Shown here: positions 1 to 9,205 of the stretch, one piece after another
Layout: each line of letters opens with the position of its first letter
How positions within the stretch are numbered: position 1 is the first letter of the stretch
Origin: Microbulbifer sp. YPW1
GTDB taxonomy: Bacteria > Pseudomonadota > Gammaproteobacteria > Pseudomonadales > Cellvibrionaceae
Length of the DNA stretch: 64,000 bases
Direction of reading: 5' to 3'
Assembly (NCBI RefSeq): GCF_013367775.1
Contig: NZ_CP055157.1
Span: 1,591,001 to 1,655,000, forward strand
The notes under the pieces: generated by a model
The model's database searches: none
What the model saw: the letters and a program-made list of their open reading frames with translations, nothing else
Told to the model about the DNA's origin: nothing
Position numbers and translations under genes: made by a program

Positions 1-762
1 CAGGAGAGCCTCGGCGTGGCGCTGCTGGAGGTGCGCGGTCGCAAGGCGGAGCTCACTGATGCCGGTCGCGTCATGCTGAACCGCGCCGCGGGCCTGCTGG
101 ACGAGGCGGAGGCACTGGAATCCGTGGCCGCGAGTCTCGCCGCCGGCACCGAAGCACAGCTACGGCTGGCGGTGGATGTGCTGTTTGACTACGAGGCACT
201 GCTCAATGCGGTGGAGCGTTTTACCGCAGAATATCCCCATACCCGCCTGGAACTCCGCGAGACGGTGCTGTCCGGTGCCGAGGAACTGCTGCTCCAGCAG
301 GAAGTGGACTTCATTATCACCGCGCGGGTACCTCAGGGGTTTGTCGGCGAGCCCATTTCCCGGGTCAAGTTCGTGCCGGTCGCTCACCCGGACCACCCCC
401 TGCACCAGCTGGGACGTCCGGTTAATCGTGAGGACCTCAAGGCGAGCCGCCAGATCGTGATGCGCGACTCGGCGCTCAAGAACCGCCAGGATGCCGGCTG
501 GCTGGGATCGGACCAGCGCATTACCGTCACCAACGTGCACACCTCCATCGAATTGATCGAGCGCGGCCTCGGTTTCGCCTGGCTGCCGCAGACCCGGATC
601 CGCGATTCCCTGTCGGCGGATCGCCTGTTGCCCCTGCGCACCGAGGAGCCCTGGGAGCGGGATGTGAGTGTGTATCTGGTGTATGCGGATCAGGATCGCG
701 CCGGACCGGCGGCCTGTCTGCTGTTGCGGGCGCTGCGCGAGGGGTTGTCCCCGCTGGATTGA
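1..762 (+). CDS. LysR-family transcriptional regulator, 5' end outside the window
   Basis: The reading frame is open from the first base, so the gene is cut by the window edge. The first visible residues (QESLGVALLEVRGRK, then LTDAGRVML) match the end of a LysR winged helix-turn-helix and the start of the linker helix. The remaining roughly 210 residues look like the periplasmic-binding-protein-like effector domain that senses a small molecule. A GTG at 16 could be mistaken for a start but falls inside the DNA-binding domain, so it is rejected. LysR proteins usually act as tetramers and often control a neighbour. The next gene, an oxidoreductase, is on the same strand 58 bases away and could be co-transcribed. 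The effector cannot be read from sequence. Confidence 0.88.
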   Translation, partial: QESLGVALLEVRGRKAELTDAGRVMLNRAAGLLDEAEALESVAASLAAGTEAQLRLAVDVLFDYEALLNAVERFTAEYPHTRLELRETVLSGAEELLLQQEVDFIITARVPQGFVGEPISRVKFVPVAHPDHPLHQLGRPVNREDLKASRQIVMRDSALKNRQDAGWLGSDQRITVTNVHTSIELIERGLGFAWLPQTRIRDSLSADRLLPLRTEEPWERDVSVYLVYADQDRAGPAACLLLRALREGLSPLD

Positions 763-820
763 TCGCCGCAGGTATTTTCCCCAGGCTAAACCAACACGAA
801 ATTAAAACAGGATGTATGCA

Positions 821-1807
821 ATGGATCCGCTGGACACCGAAATCAACTGGGGGATCATCGGCTGTGGCGATGTCACCGAAGTAAAAAGTGGCCCCGCATT
901 CAACAAGGTGGCCGGCTCCCGGTTGCTGGCGGTGATGCGTCGGGATCGGGAAAAGCTGCTGGACTACGCCGAGCGCCACGGTGTCCCCCGGACCCATGTG
1001 AGTGCCGACGACCTGATTCACGACCCCGAGATCGACGCCATCTATGTGGCCACGCCGCCGGGCAGCCATCGGGAGTACGCCCTCAAGATAGCGAGTGCTA
1101 ACAAACACTGCTGTCTGGAAAAGCCGATGGCGCTCAATTTTGCCGAGTGCGAGGAAATTGCCGCGGCGTTCGCGGGCAAGGAGGCGCAGCTGTTTGTCGC
1201 CTATTACCGTCGTTCCCTGCCCCGCTTCAATCAGGTGAAAGCGTGGATCGATAGCGGCGAGATCGGTGCCATTCGCCACATCAACTGGAGTTACTTTCGC
1301 CCGCCCTCCGCCGCGGACCTGTCGCCAGAATACGACTGGCGCACCGATCCGGCGGTTTCTGGCGGCGGTCATTTTGTCGATCTGGCCTGTCACGGCCTGG
1401 ATCTGTTTATTCATCTCGCCGGTGATATCCGCGATGCCAGGGGGATCGCCGTCAATCAGCAGGCCCTGTACGACGCCGAAGATGCGGTTTCCGCCTGCTG
1501 GGTATTTGACAGCGGCGCCACCGGTGCCGGCTTCTGGAATTTCGGCGCCAGTGAATACGGTGACGAGGTAGTGATCTACGGCAGCCGCGGCTGCATCCGT
1601 TTTTCGGTGTTTGCGGATAGACCGCTGGTGCTGGAAGGCAGTGACAGATCTGAAACCGTGGAAATTCCGCACCCGGAAAATATTCAGTACTTCCACATCG
1701 AGAACATGGTCAAACACCTGACGGGCAACGGCCAGCACCCGGTATCCGGCGCCGAGGGCGGCAAGGCGTCACGGATAATGGACCAGATTCTGGCGGGGCC
1801 CGGTTGA
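821..1807 (+). CDS. Gfo/Idh/MocA-family NAD(P)-dependent oxidoreductase
   Basis: A cytoplasmic dehydrogenase of about 328 residues. The N-terminal Rossmann motif GIIGCGDV lies near residues 11-18, and the family signature EKPMALN lies near 100-106, where the lysine is the usual catalytic residue. The C-terminal half is the alpha/beta substrate domain. Family members oxidise or reduce sugars, inositols and related compounds; the substrate here is unknown. An ATG at 812 is in frame, but the AGG at 808-810 sits directly against it. The ATG at 821 has that AGG ten bases upstream and is preferred. A terminator follows at once, so this gene probably ends a unit with the LysR gene. Confidence 0.88.
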   Translation: MDPLDTEINWGIIGCGDVTEVKSGPAFNKVAGSRLLAVMRRDREKLLDYAERHGVPRTHVSADDLIHDPEIDAIYVATPPGSHREYALKIASANKHCCLEKPMALNFAECEEIAAAFAGKEAQLFVAYYRRSLPRFNQVKAWIDSGEIGAIRHINWSYFRPPSAADLSPEYDWRTDPAVSGGGHFVDLACHGLDLFIHLAGDIRDARGIAVNQQALYDAEDAVSACWVFDSGATGAGFWNFGASEYGDEVVIYGSRGCIRFSVFADRPLVLEGSDRSETVEIPHPENIQYFHIENMVKHLTGNGQHPVSGAEGGKASRIMDQILAGPG

Positions 1808-1815
1808 GTCCCCGC

Positions 1816-1839
1816 AGCGCCTGTTTAAGGCGCTCTTTT
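1816..1839 (+). terminator. Rho-independent terminator after the Gfo/Idh/MocA gene
   Basis: A perfect 7-bp stem (AGCGCCT/AGGCGCT) with loop GTTTA is followed by CTTTTG. It lies eight bases after the stop codon. The T run is short, so efficiency may be modest. Confidence 0.6.
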
Positions 1840-1982
1840 GCCGTTAATGGGCGCTTCCCTCCTAAAAAATCGACGTTTTCCGTCGAAAATCTGCAATTTT
1901 TGTTTCGAAAACTCGAATTACACTGAACAGCGTTGTCACTCCATACACTTAGCTCTCTGTTAGTCCATTAGAGGGCTCGAGT

Positions 1983-2387
1983 ATGAGTAACGGTGTTATG
2001 TGTGACTTCACCAAGCTGGTGGCGCGTATTCTGATGTCGGTGATGTTTATCGTTGCCGGTTACAGCAAGATCGGCGCCTATGCCGGTACCCAGGAGTATA
2101 TGGCCTCGGCCGGTGTGCCCGGGTTGCTGTTGCCACTGGTGATTCTGCTGGAGCTGGGTGGCGGTCTCGCGATCCTGTTCGGTTTTTTTACCCGCTGGAT
2201 CGCGCTGGCGTTTGCCGCCTTCTGCCTGATCAGCGCGTGGATGTTTCACAACGTTCCCGGGGATCAGATGCAGCAGATCATGTTTATGAAAAATGTCACC
2301 ATCGCTGGCGGTTTCCTGATACTCGCCTGCGCCGGTGCCGGTAAATTCAGTTTTGATCACGCCATGGCGCGGGTCAAAAGCAGCTGA
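1983..2387 (+). CDS. DoxX-family membrane protein (YqjF-like)
   Basis: A 134-residue protein with four predicted membrane helices and the DoxX pattern: an N-terminal helix ending MFIVAGYSKIG, a central LELGGGLAILFGF segment and a C-terminal helix near residues 100-120. A GAGGG at about 1972-1976 fits the ATG at 1983. DoxX proteins are linked to redox and thiol stress, but their reaction is mostly unknown. The gene is 13 bases upstream of a glutathionyl-hydroquinone reductase. The same pairing (yqjF-yqjG) exists in Escherichia coli, which supports a shared role in handling quinones or thiol stress. Confidence 0.85.
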   Translation: MSNGVMCDFTKLVARILMSVMFIVAGYSKIGAYAGTQEYMASAGVPGLLLPLVILLELGGGLAILFGFFTRWIALAFAAFCLISAWMFHNVPGDQMQQIMFMKNVTIAGGFLILACAGAGKFSFDHAMARVKSS

Positions 2388-2400
2388 CAGGAGCAAGTAA

Positions 2401-3375
2401 ATGGGACTGCTGGTCAACGGAGAGTGGAAAGACCAATGGTACGACACCGAAAAGCACGGTGGCGCCTTTGAGCGTGAGGCGGCCCAGCTGCGCAACTGGG
2501 TCACTGAGGACGGCAGCGCCGGACCCAGTGGCGAGGGCGGATTTCCCGCCGAGAAAGGCCGCTACCACCTGTATGTGTCCCTCGCCTGCCCCTGGGCACA
2601 CCGCACGCTGATTTTCCGGCAATTGAAACAGCTGCAGGACTACATCAGTGTGTCGGTGGTCAGTCCCTACATGATGGAGAATGGCTGGACCTTCGATCAG
2701 GATGAGGGCAGCACCGGCGACGCACTGTATGGCAGCGAATTCATGCACCAGATCTACACCCGCAACCGCAAGGACTATTCCGGCCGGGTTACGGTGCCGG
2801 TGCTGTGGGACAAGGATCAGGAACGCATCGTCAGCAATGAATCGGCGGAAATCATTCGTATGTTCAACACCGCGTTCAACCAGCTGACCGGGGATACGCA
2901 GGACTTCTACCCCGAAGACCTGCGCGGGGATATCGATGCCACCAACGACCTGGTGTATCAAAACATCAACAACGGCGTGTACCGCGCGGGCTTTGCCACC
3001 AGCAAAGAAGCGTATGAGGCCGCGTATCACCAGCTGTTTACAGCGCTGGAACAGCTGGAGCAGCGACTTGCGGACAATCGCTACCTGACCGGTGCGCGGA
3101 TCACCGAGGCGGACTGGCGACTGTTCACCACCCTGATCCGGTTTGACGCGGTGTATCACGGCCACTTCAAGTGCAACAAGCAGCGGCTGGCGGACTACCC
3201 CAACCTGTGGGGCTATGTGCGCGAGCTGTACCAGTGGCCGGCGGTGGCCGATACGGTGGATTTCCACCATATCAAAACCCACTACTACGCCAGCCACCGC
3301 AACATCAATCCCACCGGTATCGTGCCGGCGGGACCGGAGCTGGATTACTCGGCGCCCCACGGCCGCGGTGCCTGA
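2401..3375 (+). CDS. yqjG: Glutathionyl-hydroquinone reductase (xi-class GST)
   Basis: A 324-residue cytoplasmic enzyme of the ECM4/YqjG family, which reduces glutathionyl-hydroquinones to hydroquinones with glutathione. The active-site motif SLACPWAHRTL places the catalytic cysteine at about residue 63. The thioredoxin-like part continues through VTVPVLWDKD and SNESAEIIRMFN, which contacts glutathione. The helical C-terminal domain follows from about residue 175. Length matches the family (about 320-330). AGGAG just before the ATG is the ribosome site. Probable two-gene operon with the upstream DoxX gene. Confidence 0.92.
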   Translation: MGLLVNGEWKDQWYDTEKHGGAFEREAAQLRNWVTEDGSAGPSGEGGFPAEKGRYHLYVSLACPWAHRTLIFRQLKQLQDYISVSVVSPYMMENGWTFDQDEGSTGDALYGSEFMHQIYTRNRKDYSGRVTVPVLWDKDQERIVSNESAEIIRMFNTAFNQLTGDTQDFYPEDLRGDIDATNDLVYQNINNGVYRAGFATSKEAYEAAYHQLFTALEQLEQRLADNRYLTGARITEADWRLFTTLIRFDAVYHGHFKCNKQRLADYPNLWGYVRELYQWPAVADTVDFHHIKTHYYASHRNINPTGIVPAGPELDYSAPHGRGA

Positions 3376-3576
3376 TCAGGCCGTAACCGACCTGGAACAT
3401 TTTCCGCAGGTGGCGTTAAGCCATCAACCGCGACCGCGTCGGTAGATAAGCGCGGTGCGGTCAGCGTATTATCTGGCAGATTTTTTTGCCCGAGAGTGAG
3501 TACTCACGTCCGAATGCCCGGTTTCAGGGAGCTCGGGTGGGGCCACCGGGGAACTTCATTGCTGTAAGAGATCAAT

Positions 3577-4188
3577 ATGCGGATTTTTGTATTAACGACG
3601 GGGCGTTCCGGGTCAACGACTTTCGCCGAGGCCTGTACCCACATCGAGGGCATGACCTCCGGTCATGAGATTCATGCGGGCATGATCAACGGACGCCTGG
3701 AATATCCGGACAACCATATTGAATCAGATAACCGGCTGGTGTGGTTTCTGGGCACCCTGGATCAAATGTATGACGATGAGAATACCTTCTACGTCCACCT
3801 GACCCGCGATCACGAGAAGATAGCGCGCAGCTATCGCGACCGCTGGCAGGGGGCCATCTGCGTGGCGCGGCACTTCTACCACGGCATTTTGATGTGTCGC
3901 AAGAAACCGGATATGGAGAGCGCGCTGGATGCCTGTCGACTGCTTGTGGACACGGTGCATGACAATGTCACCTTCTTTCTGAGCCGTCGCCAGAACTGGG
4001 TAACCGTGCGCATGGAGTCCCTGGAAGAGGATTTCTTCAAGTTTATGGATGCCGCCGGTGTGCAAGGTGATCGGGATAAAATCCTGGGCGCACTGCGCAC
4101 CGTGAAAAGCGGTAACAAGTACGCCCGCAAGAAAAAGGGCCTCCTTTACAAGCTGCGTTCGCTCTATTCCTCACGCTTTCTGCGGTGA
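3577..4188 (+). CDS. Small sulfotransferase-family protein
   Basis: A 203-residue protein opening with MRIFVLTTGRSGSTTFAEA, the 5'-phosphosulfate-binding loop of PAPS-dependent sulfotransferases. A second element, HLTRDHEKIARSYRDRW near residue 70, resembles the 3'-phosphate-binding segment. The end is basic (KKKGLLYKLRSLYSSRF). At about 200 residues it is shorter than typical sulfotransferases, so the fold may be minimal or the protein may only bind a nucleotide. The acceptor is unknown. No operon partner: about 200 bases of non-coding sequence precede it, including a perfect 12-base palindrome at 3496-3507. Confidence 0.7.
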   Translation: MRIFVLTTGRSGSTTFAEACTHIEGMTSGHEIHAGMINGRLEYPDNHIESDNRLVWFLGTLDQMYDDENTFYVHLTRDHEKIARSYRDRWQGAICVARHFYHGILMCRKKPDMESALDACRLLVDTVHDNVTFFLSRRQNWVTVRMESLEEDFFKFMDAAGVQGDRDKILGALRTVKSGNKYARKKKGLLYKLRSLYSSRFLR

Positions 4189-4200
4189 TCGATCTGGAGT

Positions 4201-4252
4201 GAAGGTTGCCCGCTGATTCGCTTCCGTCGCGGCTATACTCGAGGCAACCTTC
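4201..4252. repeat. Inverted repeat around the gstA promoter region
   Basis: GAAGGTTGCC at 4201-4210 is the exact reverse complement of GGCAACCTTC at 4243-4252. The 32 bases between include TATACT at 4234-4239, which could be a -10 box. The second arm lies 17 bases before the gstA start. This could be a regulator site or a leader stem; neither is proven. Confidence 0.5.
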
Positions 4253-4269
4253 CGAACCCGGAGTTCCCG

Positions 4270-4869
4270 ATGAAACTGTTTTACGCCCCCGGTGCCTGTT
4301 CCCTGTCTCCACATATTGTCGCCTGCGAGGCGGGTATCGACCTGGAGCTGTGCAAGGTCGACCTGAAAGCCAAGGAAACCGAGACCGGCGGCGACTACAC
4401 GCAGGTCAACCCGAAAGGCTATGTGCCGGCGCTGCAGCTGGAAGGTGGCGAAGTGCTCACCGAGGGGCCGGCGATTGTGCAGTTCCTGGCGGAGCAGAAG
4501 CCGGAGAAGAAGCTGGCGCCGGAGTACGGCTCGCTGGATCACTACCGGGTGTTGGAATGGCTGAATTACATTTCCACCGAGGTACACAAGTCCTTTGTGC
4601 CCCTGTTCTGGGACGGCAGCGATGACGAGAAGTCGGCGGCGAAGGAAAAGGTCGGCAAGGCCTTCCAGTTTGTGGAGGACCGCCTCGGTGGTGACTACCT
4701 GCTGGGGGACAACTTCTGTATTGCCGACGCCTACCTGTTTACCGTGTACAACTGGTGTGACAAGGTCGGTGTGGACACCGATAGCTGGCCGAAACTCAAG
4801 GCCTTCGCCGAGCGCATGTCCCAGCGCGACGGTGTGCAGAAAGCGATGAAGGCGGAAGGGCTAATCTGA
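4270..4869 (+). CDS. gstA: Beta-class glutathione S-transferase
   Basis: A 199-residue enzyme that conjugates or reduces substrates with glutathione. It begins MKLFYAPGACSLSPH. Cys10 and His106 sit at the positions of the two active-site residues of E. coli GstA. The glutathione-binding QVNPKGYVPAL and EGPAIVQFLA motifs lie near residues 45-75, and the helical domain follows. Length equals the family norm. It is preceded by an inverted repeat (4201-4252) and faces the exporter gene on the other strand with seven bases between stops. It is the second GST-fold gene in 2 kb. Confidence 0.92.
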   Translation: MKLFYAPGACSLSPHIVACEAGIDLELCKVDLKAKETETGGDYTQVNPKGYVPALQLEGGEVLTEGPAIVQFLAEQKPEKKLAPEYGSLDHYRVLEWLNYISTEVHKSFVPLFWDGSDDEKSAAKEKVGKAFQFVEDRLGGDYLLGDNFCIADAYLFTVYNWCDKVGVDTDSWPKLKAFAERMSQRDGVQKAMKAEGLI

Positions 4870-4876
4870 CCTTTTC

Positions 4877-6124
4877 CTACTTCACCCGCTCTTCAATCCC
4901 GATCGGCTGCCGCGCCCTGGCCACAAACAGTACCAGGCACAGTGCGGCCGCCGAACAGCACAGCATTCCCACCGCGATCGGCACCAGCGTGCCGGTATGG
5001 ACCGCGTTCACCGCGCCGCCCAGGACCCCGCCAAAAATAAACAGGGATGCGCCGTAGAGCGCATTCGCGGTGCCGCTGATATTGGGGAAAAACTCCAGAT
5101 AACAGGCGGCGGAATTGGGCGTGATGATACCGATCGCACCCATCGCCATCACCAGTGGAATCATCCACGCCAGCAGTGGCTGTTCACCCCCGAAATACAG
5201 GGTGCTGGCCAGCAGCAGTAAACAGGACACCGCCTGCAGGCTAATCCCCACGAGCAGAATCTGCCGCGGCTCGAACACTTTCAGCAGGCGGATGTTCAGC
5301 TGCACCAGAATCACCAGCCCCAGCACGCAACTGCCGAACAGTATGGGGAAGTTCTGCGAACTGACGCCGAAATGCTCCATAAACACAAAGGGTGCGGTGG
5401 TGATGTAGATAAACATGCAGCCACTCACAAACGCCTGCCCGAACAGGAAGCCCAGGGCGCGCCGGCAGCGGAAAATCTGTGCGTAACCCTGCAGCATACT
5501 GCGCCGGGACTGGCGCTGGCGCTTGGCGCGGCGGAAGCGGGAAACCGTCTCCGGCAGAATTCCGCGCACCAGCACCATCATCAGCAGGCCGTACACCACC
5601 AGGAAGATGAAGATCGCGTGCCAGTCGCCGAAGGTCAGCAGGGTGGCGCCGATCACCGGTGCCACCATGGGGGCAATCAGCATCATGGTGGCGATCATCG
5701 ACATGATCCGCGCGGCCTCGCGCCCGTGGTACAGGTCGCGCACGATGGCGCCGCAGATCACCGTGGCAAAACCACCACCCACCGCCTGGCAGAAGCGCAG
5801 GGCCACCAGGGCTTCCACATTATTGGTAAACAGAATCAGCATGGAACTGACGATAAAGATGCTGAGGCCGATGGTACCCACCAGAATCCGCCCCCAGCGA
5901 TCCGACAGCGGCCCACCGAAGATCTGCCCCACCGCAAACCCCAGCAGATAACTGGACACCGAATGCTGCACCTGCGCCACTTCCACGCCCAGCGCCACGG
6001 CCATGGCGGGGATTGCCGGTAGATAGGTATCGATGGCAAAGGGGGTCAGCGCCACCAGTGCGGCGAGACAGGGGGCGAGCCAGCGTGGCGGCTTGCCATC
6101 GGCGTCGAAGAAATTCGGCGGCAT
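4877..6124 (-). CDS. Bcr/CflA-family MFS drug exporter
   Basis: A 415-residue inner-membrane protein with about 12 helices and the MFS loop motif GGPLSDRWGRILVG near residues 70-84. The stretch AIDTYLPAIPAMA is typical of the Bcr/CflA (DHA1) branch, which exports bicyclomycin, sulfonamides, dipeptides or other compounds by proton antiport. The actual substrate cannot be told. Convergent with gstA and separated by about 150 bases from the DUF4153 gene upstream on the same strand. No neighbouring TetR- or MarR-type regulator is visible. Confidence 0.87.
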   Translation of the reverse strand: MPPNFFDADGKPPRWLAPCLAALVALTPFAIDTYLPAIPAMAVALGVEVAQVQHSVSSYLLGFAVGQIFGGPLSDRWGRILVGTIGLSIFIVSSMLILFTNNVEALVALRFCQAVGGGFATVICGAIVRDLYHGREAARIMSMIATMMLIAPMVAPVIGATLLTFGDWHAIFIFLVVYGLLMMVLVRGILPETVSRFRRAKRQRQSRRSMLQGYAQIFRCRRALGFLFGQAFVSGCMFIYITTAPFVFMEHFGVSSQNFPILFGSCVLGLVILVQLNIRLLKVFEPRQILLVGISLQAVSCLLLLASTLYFGGEQPLLAWMIPLVMAMGAIGIITPNSAACYLEFFPNISGTANALYGASLFIFGGVLGGAVNAVHTGTLVPIAVGMLCCSAAALCLVLFVARARQPIGIEERVK

Positions 6125-6278
6125 AACAACTCGTATAAGGGGTAATTCGGGTACGGCAGCGGATAAGTTTGCAGAGAGGTCGGCACAGGGCTGTCTGGGC
6201 AGCCAGTGCCGTGCGCCGGCATGTTAACGGGGGCAGTCCGCGGTTTCCATCACCGGCGGCCAGATTTCGCTCAAATGA

Positions 6279-8072
6279 TTACTGGGTGGGATCGAACAGT
6301 AGCTCGTCGTTGAGATAAAGACCCTGCCAGCGCGATGGGCGCAGACTGATCTGGCCGGTGGCGAGTCGCTGTTTCAGCGCGTCGAAGGGCTCTTCGGTCT
6401 CGCGGCTGTTGTTGCCGACTACCTGCCAGCCGCTGTCACCGGCGGCATAGGCTATTACTTGCAGCCAGTGCCGATCCTTGTTGCCGCTGGCGCTGTGGAC
6501 GAACAGCAGGTACTCCAGGGTGCCGTCGCCGTCCAGGTCCTGCGCCAGCCACAGGCAGGCGCGCTCTTGCCGCTCGCAGTCCTTGCCTTCAACCTGCAGC
6601 GCGGCGCTGTGCGGCGGCAGTTCAGCACCTTCGGGGAAAATCGGGATTTCGCGCAGGCGTTGCGCGCGCGCTGTCGCCTGCAGCGGATTTTCCCGCAGCG
6701 CCCAGTCCGGGCGCCCCGGCACCAGCAGCGCATCCAGATGGTCGGCCAGCTCTTTATCCTGCTGGATCTGCGGCATCTCCCGGAGCTCTTCGAGGGCATC
6801 GAGCCCCGCCCGCCCCAGTTTCTGGCGCAGGAAAAAGAAGTCGAAATCCGCCAGCGCCACGCGTCCGTCGCGCAGTCGTTCCACCTGGCTGTCGGCGCTG
6901 ATGCGCGCGAAGTTCAGCAGCGGCGACTGGGTGACAACACACACTGCCAGCACCCAAAGAGCCAGCCCGGTATTGATCCGCCGCAAGCCGTCGGCCCAGT
7001 GGGCGCCGCGGCGCAGGATCGAAATGCTGTAGCTGAGCGCCAGCAGCGACAGGGTCAGCGCCACCACACATCCCCACAGCCGCTCCGGGGTCCAGCCGTA
7101 CTGGTCCACCCGCAGGTACACCCCGTAGAGCCCGAACGCCGCGTAAAACGGCGCTATTGCGAGGGCGAGCAGCAATACCCGGTTGATCCACGTGGGATAG
7201 CGGGAGAACGGGAACTCGTCCTGGATCACGCCGTTGGTAAAGAACAGCAGTAACGCCACCAGCCACAGCAGCAGGGCACTGCCGTGGCCGGTATCCCAGA
7301 TCGGCTGCAGGCCGGTAAACGGCAGGGTGGCGAGAAACACAATGGTGAGTACCGCCAGCAGCGGCAGCAGTGCCAGCAGCATGGTGCGCAGCAGGCGCTT
7401 CAGGGTGAGCACGAAACTCTGCTGGGAGCGGAACAGGATGGCGCCGCAGCCCGCCACCAACCAGGTCACCGGAAAGATAAACCACTCTTCGCGGAACAGG
7501 TCGTGGAAGAAGTCTACGCCGACCAGTTTGAACAGTGCCTGCCACAGCTGCAGGATCAGCCAGAAGATACCGGCGAAGACCAGGGTCAGTGCTGCGGTCA
7601 GTGCGTTGTCCCAGGAGTAGTGGAAAAGACCGCTGTATTCGGGCTTCTTCAGGCGCTGTACGCCGGTGGCGCTGGCGCGCAGCATAAACGCGAGGATAAA
7701 CGTGGCGATCGCCATGGTGATGGAGAATTCCACCGGCCAGTCGCAGCGGATCTGGTCTGCAGGTGTGCACTGGTAACCCTGGTACAGCCCGAGCAGTGCC
7801 AGCAGGAGTGCGTATCCGCCGATAATCCACCAGTAGCTGTGGGTCAGGCGCGGGGCAATGCTGATGATGACCAGTGGCGGGATGGCGAGGGTGATGGTGT
7901 AACACAGGAATTGCCACACCGGTGACCAGGCTTCGACCGCAGCCGAGGATTTCAGTGCGTAGAGCACCAGCCCCTGCAGCAGTGCGGCAATCAGGATCAG
8001 GCGCTTTTCGCTGAAGCCAAGATCGGAATCATTCCGCTCGTTTTCTGTCACTTCGCTGCTGCTTCCCTGCAT
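6279..8072 (-). CDS. DUF4153-type polytopic membrane protein
   Basis: A 597-residue protein of unknown function. A short acidic N-terminus is followed by about ten to twelve predicted membrane helices up to roughly residue 400. A soluble C-terminal region of about 190 residues follows, containing aspartate-rich LAQDLDGDGTLEYLL, which resembles an EF-hand-like or FG-GAP calcium loop. The membrane part matches my memory of the DUF4153 family. The start is 12 bases after the stop of hexR on the same strand, so the two are probably co-transcribed. No experimentally defined role is known to me. Confidence 0.7.
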   Translation of the reverse strand: MQGSSSEVTENERNDSDLGFSEKRLILIAALLQGLVLYALKSSAAVEAWSPVWQFLCYTITLAIPPLVIISIAPRLTHSYWWIIGGYALLLALLGLYQGYQCTPADQIRCDWPVEFSITMAIATFILAFMLRASATGVQRLKKPEYSGLFHYSWDNALTAALTLVFAGIFWLILQLWQALFKLVGVDFFHDLFREEWFIFPVTWLVAGCGAILFRSQQSFVLTLKRLLRTMLLALLPLLAVLTIVFLATLPFTGLQPIWDTGHGSALLLWLVALLLFFTNGVIQDEFPFSRYPTWINRVLLLALAIAPFYAAFGLYGVYLRVDQYGWTPERLWGCVVALTLSLLALSYSISILRRGAHWADGLRRINTGLALWVLAVCVVTQSPLLNFARISADSQVERLRDGRVALADFDFFFLRQKLGRAGLDALEELREMPQIQQDKELADHLDALLVPGRPDWALRENPLQATARAQRLREIPIFPEGAELPPHSAALQVEGKDCERQERACLWLAQDLDGDGTLEYLLFVHSASGNKDRHWLQVIAYAAGDSGWQVVGNNSRETEEPFDALKQRLATGQISLRPSRWQGLYLNDELLFDPTQ

Positions 8073-8084
8073 TTCGCGTCCCGG

Positions 8085-8939
8085 TCAGTGCTTTTCCTCA
8101 CGCAAGTTATACAGGCCCTTTTTCAGCTTGAGCAGGTGTTCCTGCAGCTGGGGGCCCTTGCGCTGGGCGACGCCGATGGCAAGTACGTCGATCACTACCA
8201 GGTGGGCGATGCGGGAGGAAAGCGGGGTGTACAGCTCGATATCCTCTTCCACATCCACTTCCAGGGGGATACTGGCCTGGCGGGTCATGGGGGAGCCGCT
8301 GGGGCCGAGGCCGATAACGGTGGCGCCCTGCTGTTTGGCCATTTCCATGGAACGCAGCAGGGAGGAGGTGCGACCGCTCTGGGAGATAGCGACCACCACA
8401 TCGCCGGGCTGCATGCTCATGGCGGACATGCTCTGCATGTGGTGGTCGGAGTGGGCGGCGGTGGCCATCTGCAGGCGGAAAAATTTGTGCTGGGCGTCGG
8501 CAGCGACCGCACCGGAGGCGCCAAAGCCGAAGAACTCCACCCGCTTGGAGGCGGCGATGGCGGACACGGCCGCTTCCAGGGCGCGCCCGTCGATCTTGTC
8601 GCGCACGTTCAACAGGGTGTCGACGGTGGAGTCGAAGACCTTGCGCTTGTATTCGGCGATGGTGTCGGTTTCGGTAACGGCGATCTGGCCGAAGCTGGGG
8701 CTGGAGGCCAGTTGCTGTGCCAGGTTGAGCTTGAATTCCTGGAAGCCGGAACAGCCGACGGCGCGGCAGAAGCGCACCACGGTGGGCTCACTCACCTGGG
8801 CTTCGGTGGCGAGATCCACTATCCGCATATGAATGATTTCGCCGGGATTGGCGAGGATGTATTCGGCGACCTTGCGCTCCGATTTCCGCATGGCGCTCAG
8901 CTGTTCGCTGATCCGCTGCGTGACTTCCGCTGGCTTCAC
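8085..8939 (-). CDS. hexR: RpiR/MurR-family regulator, HexR-like
   Basis: A 284-residue cytoplasmic repressor. Residues 1-75 are the RpiR helix-turn-helix (SERKVAEYILANPGEIIHM, VSEPTVVRFCRAVGC). Residues about 125-260 are a SIS sugar-phosphate-binding domain (VEFFGFGASGAVAADAQHKFF, AISQSGRTSSLL). Length and sequence fit HexR, which senses 2-keto-3-deoxy-6-phosphogluconate and controls central carbon genes in gammaproteobacteria. No hexose-catabolism gene adjoins it here, so its targets must lie elsewhere and the exact orthology is inferred. It is divergent from uvrD across 455 bases that hold two structured repeats. Confidence 0.83.
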   Translation of the reverse strand: MKPAEVTQRISEQLSAMRKSERKVAEYILANPGEIIHMRIVDLATEAQVSEPTVVRFCRAVGCSGFQEFKLNLAQQLASSPSFGQIAVTETDTIAEYKRKVFDSTVDTLLNVRDKIDGRALEAAVSAIAASKRVEFFGFGASGAVAADAQHKFFRLQMATAAHSDHHMQSMSAMSMQPGDVVVAISQSGRTSSLLRSMEMAKQQGATVIGLGPSGSPMTRQASIPLEVDVEEDIELYTPLSSRIAHLVVIDVLAIGVAQRKGPQLQEHLLKLKKGLYNLREEKH

Positions 8940-9024
8940 GACACTACCTTCTATGGTTCAAGCTGTGCAGTTTAGCGGCATGGCGGGGTGCTGGCGAGCC
9001 TTGGCTTGTTTTGGCGTTGGTGGC

Positions 9025-9136
9025 GGTAGTGATGCCGGTGGGCCTATGCGGGACACGCCGTGAACCCATCCCTGGGGGCTCTTCCGCGAGGTCCCTCTCG
9101 CGGAAGGTCCCGCATAGGCCCACCGGCACCACCACC
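9025..9136 (-). repeat. Structured intergenic element A1 (GGA-loop hairpin family)
   Basis: Perfect 22-bp outer arms lie at 9033-9054 and 9107-9128. Pairing continues outward for eight more positions with two A/C mismatches in the given strand, which become U-G wobbles in minus-strand RNA. Inside are a conserved 27-base core (9055-9081, centred on CCCATCCCTGGG) and a perfect 9-bp hairpin (9082-9105, loop GTCCCT). On the minus strand the two loops read AGGGAT and AGGGAC. The element lies 94 bases upstream of hexR, with the GGA strand sense to hexR. Confidence 0.85.
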
Positions 9137-9205
9137 TTCGCTTCGGGTCTCTGAGTTTTGGGCAAATTTTGCGAGTCAGACAGGACTCGAATGCTAAGGG
9201 GCTGA

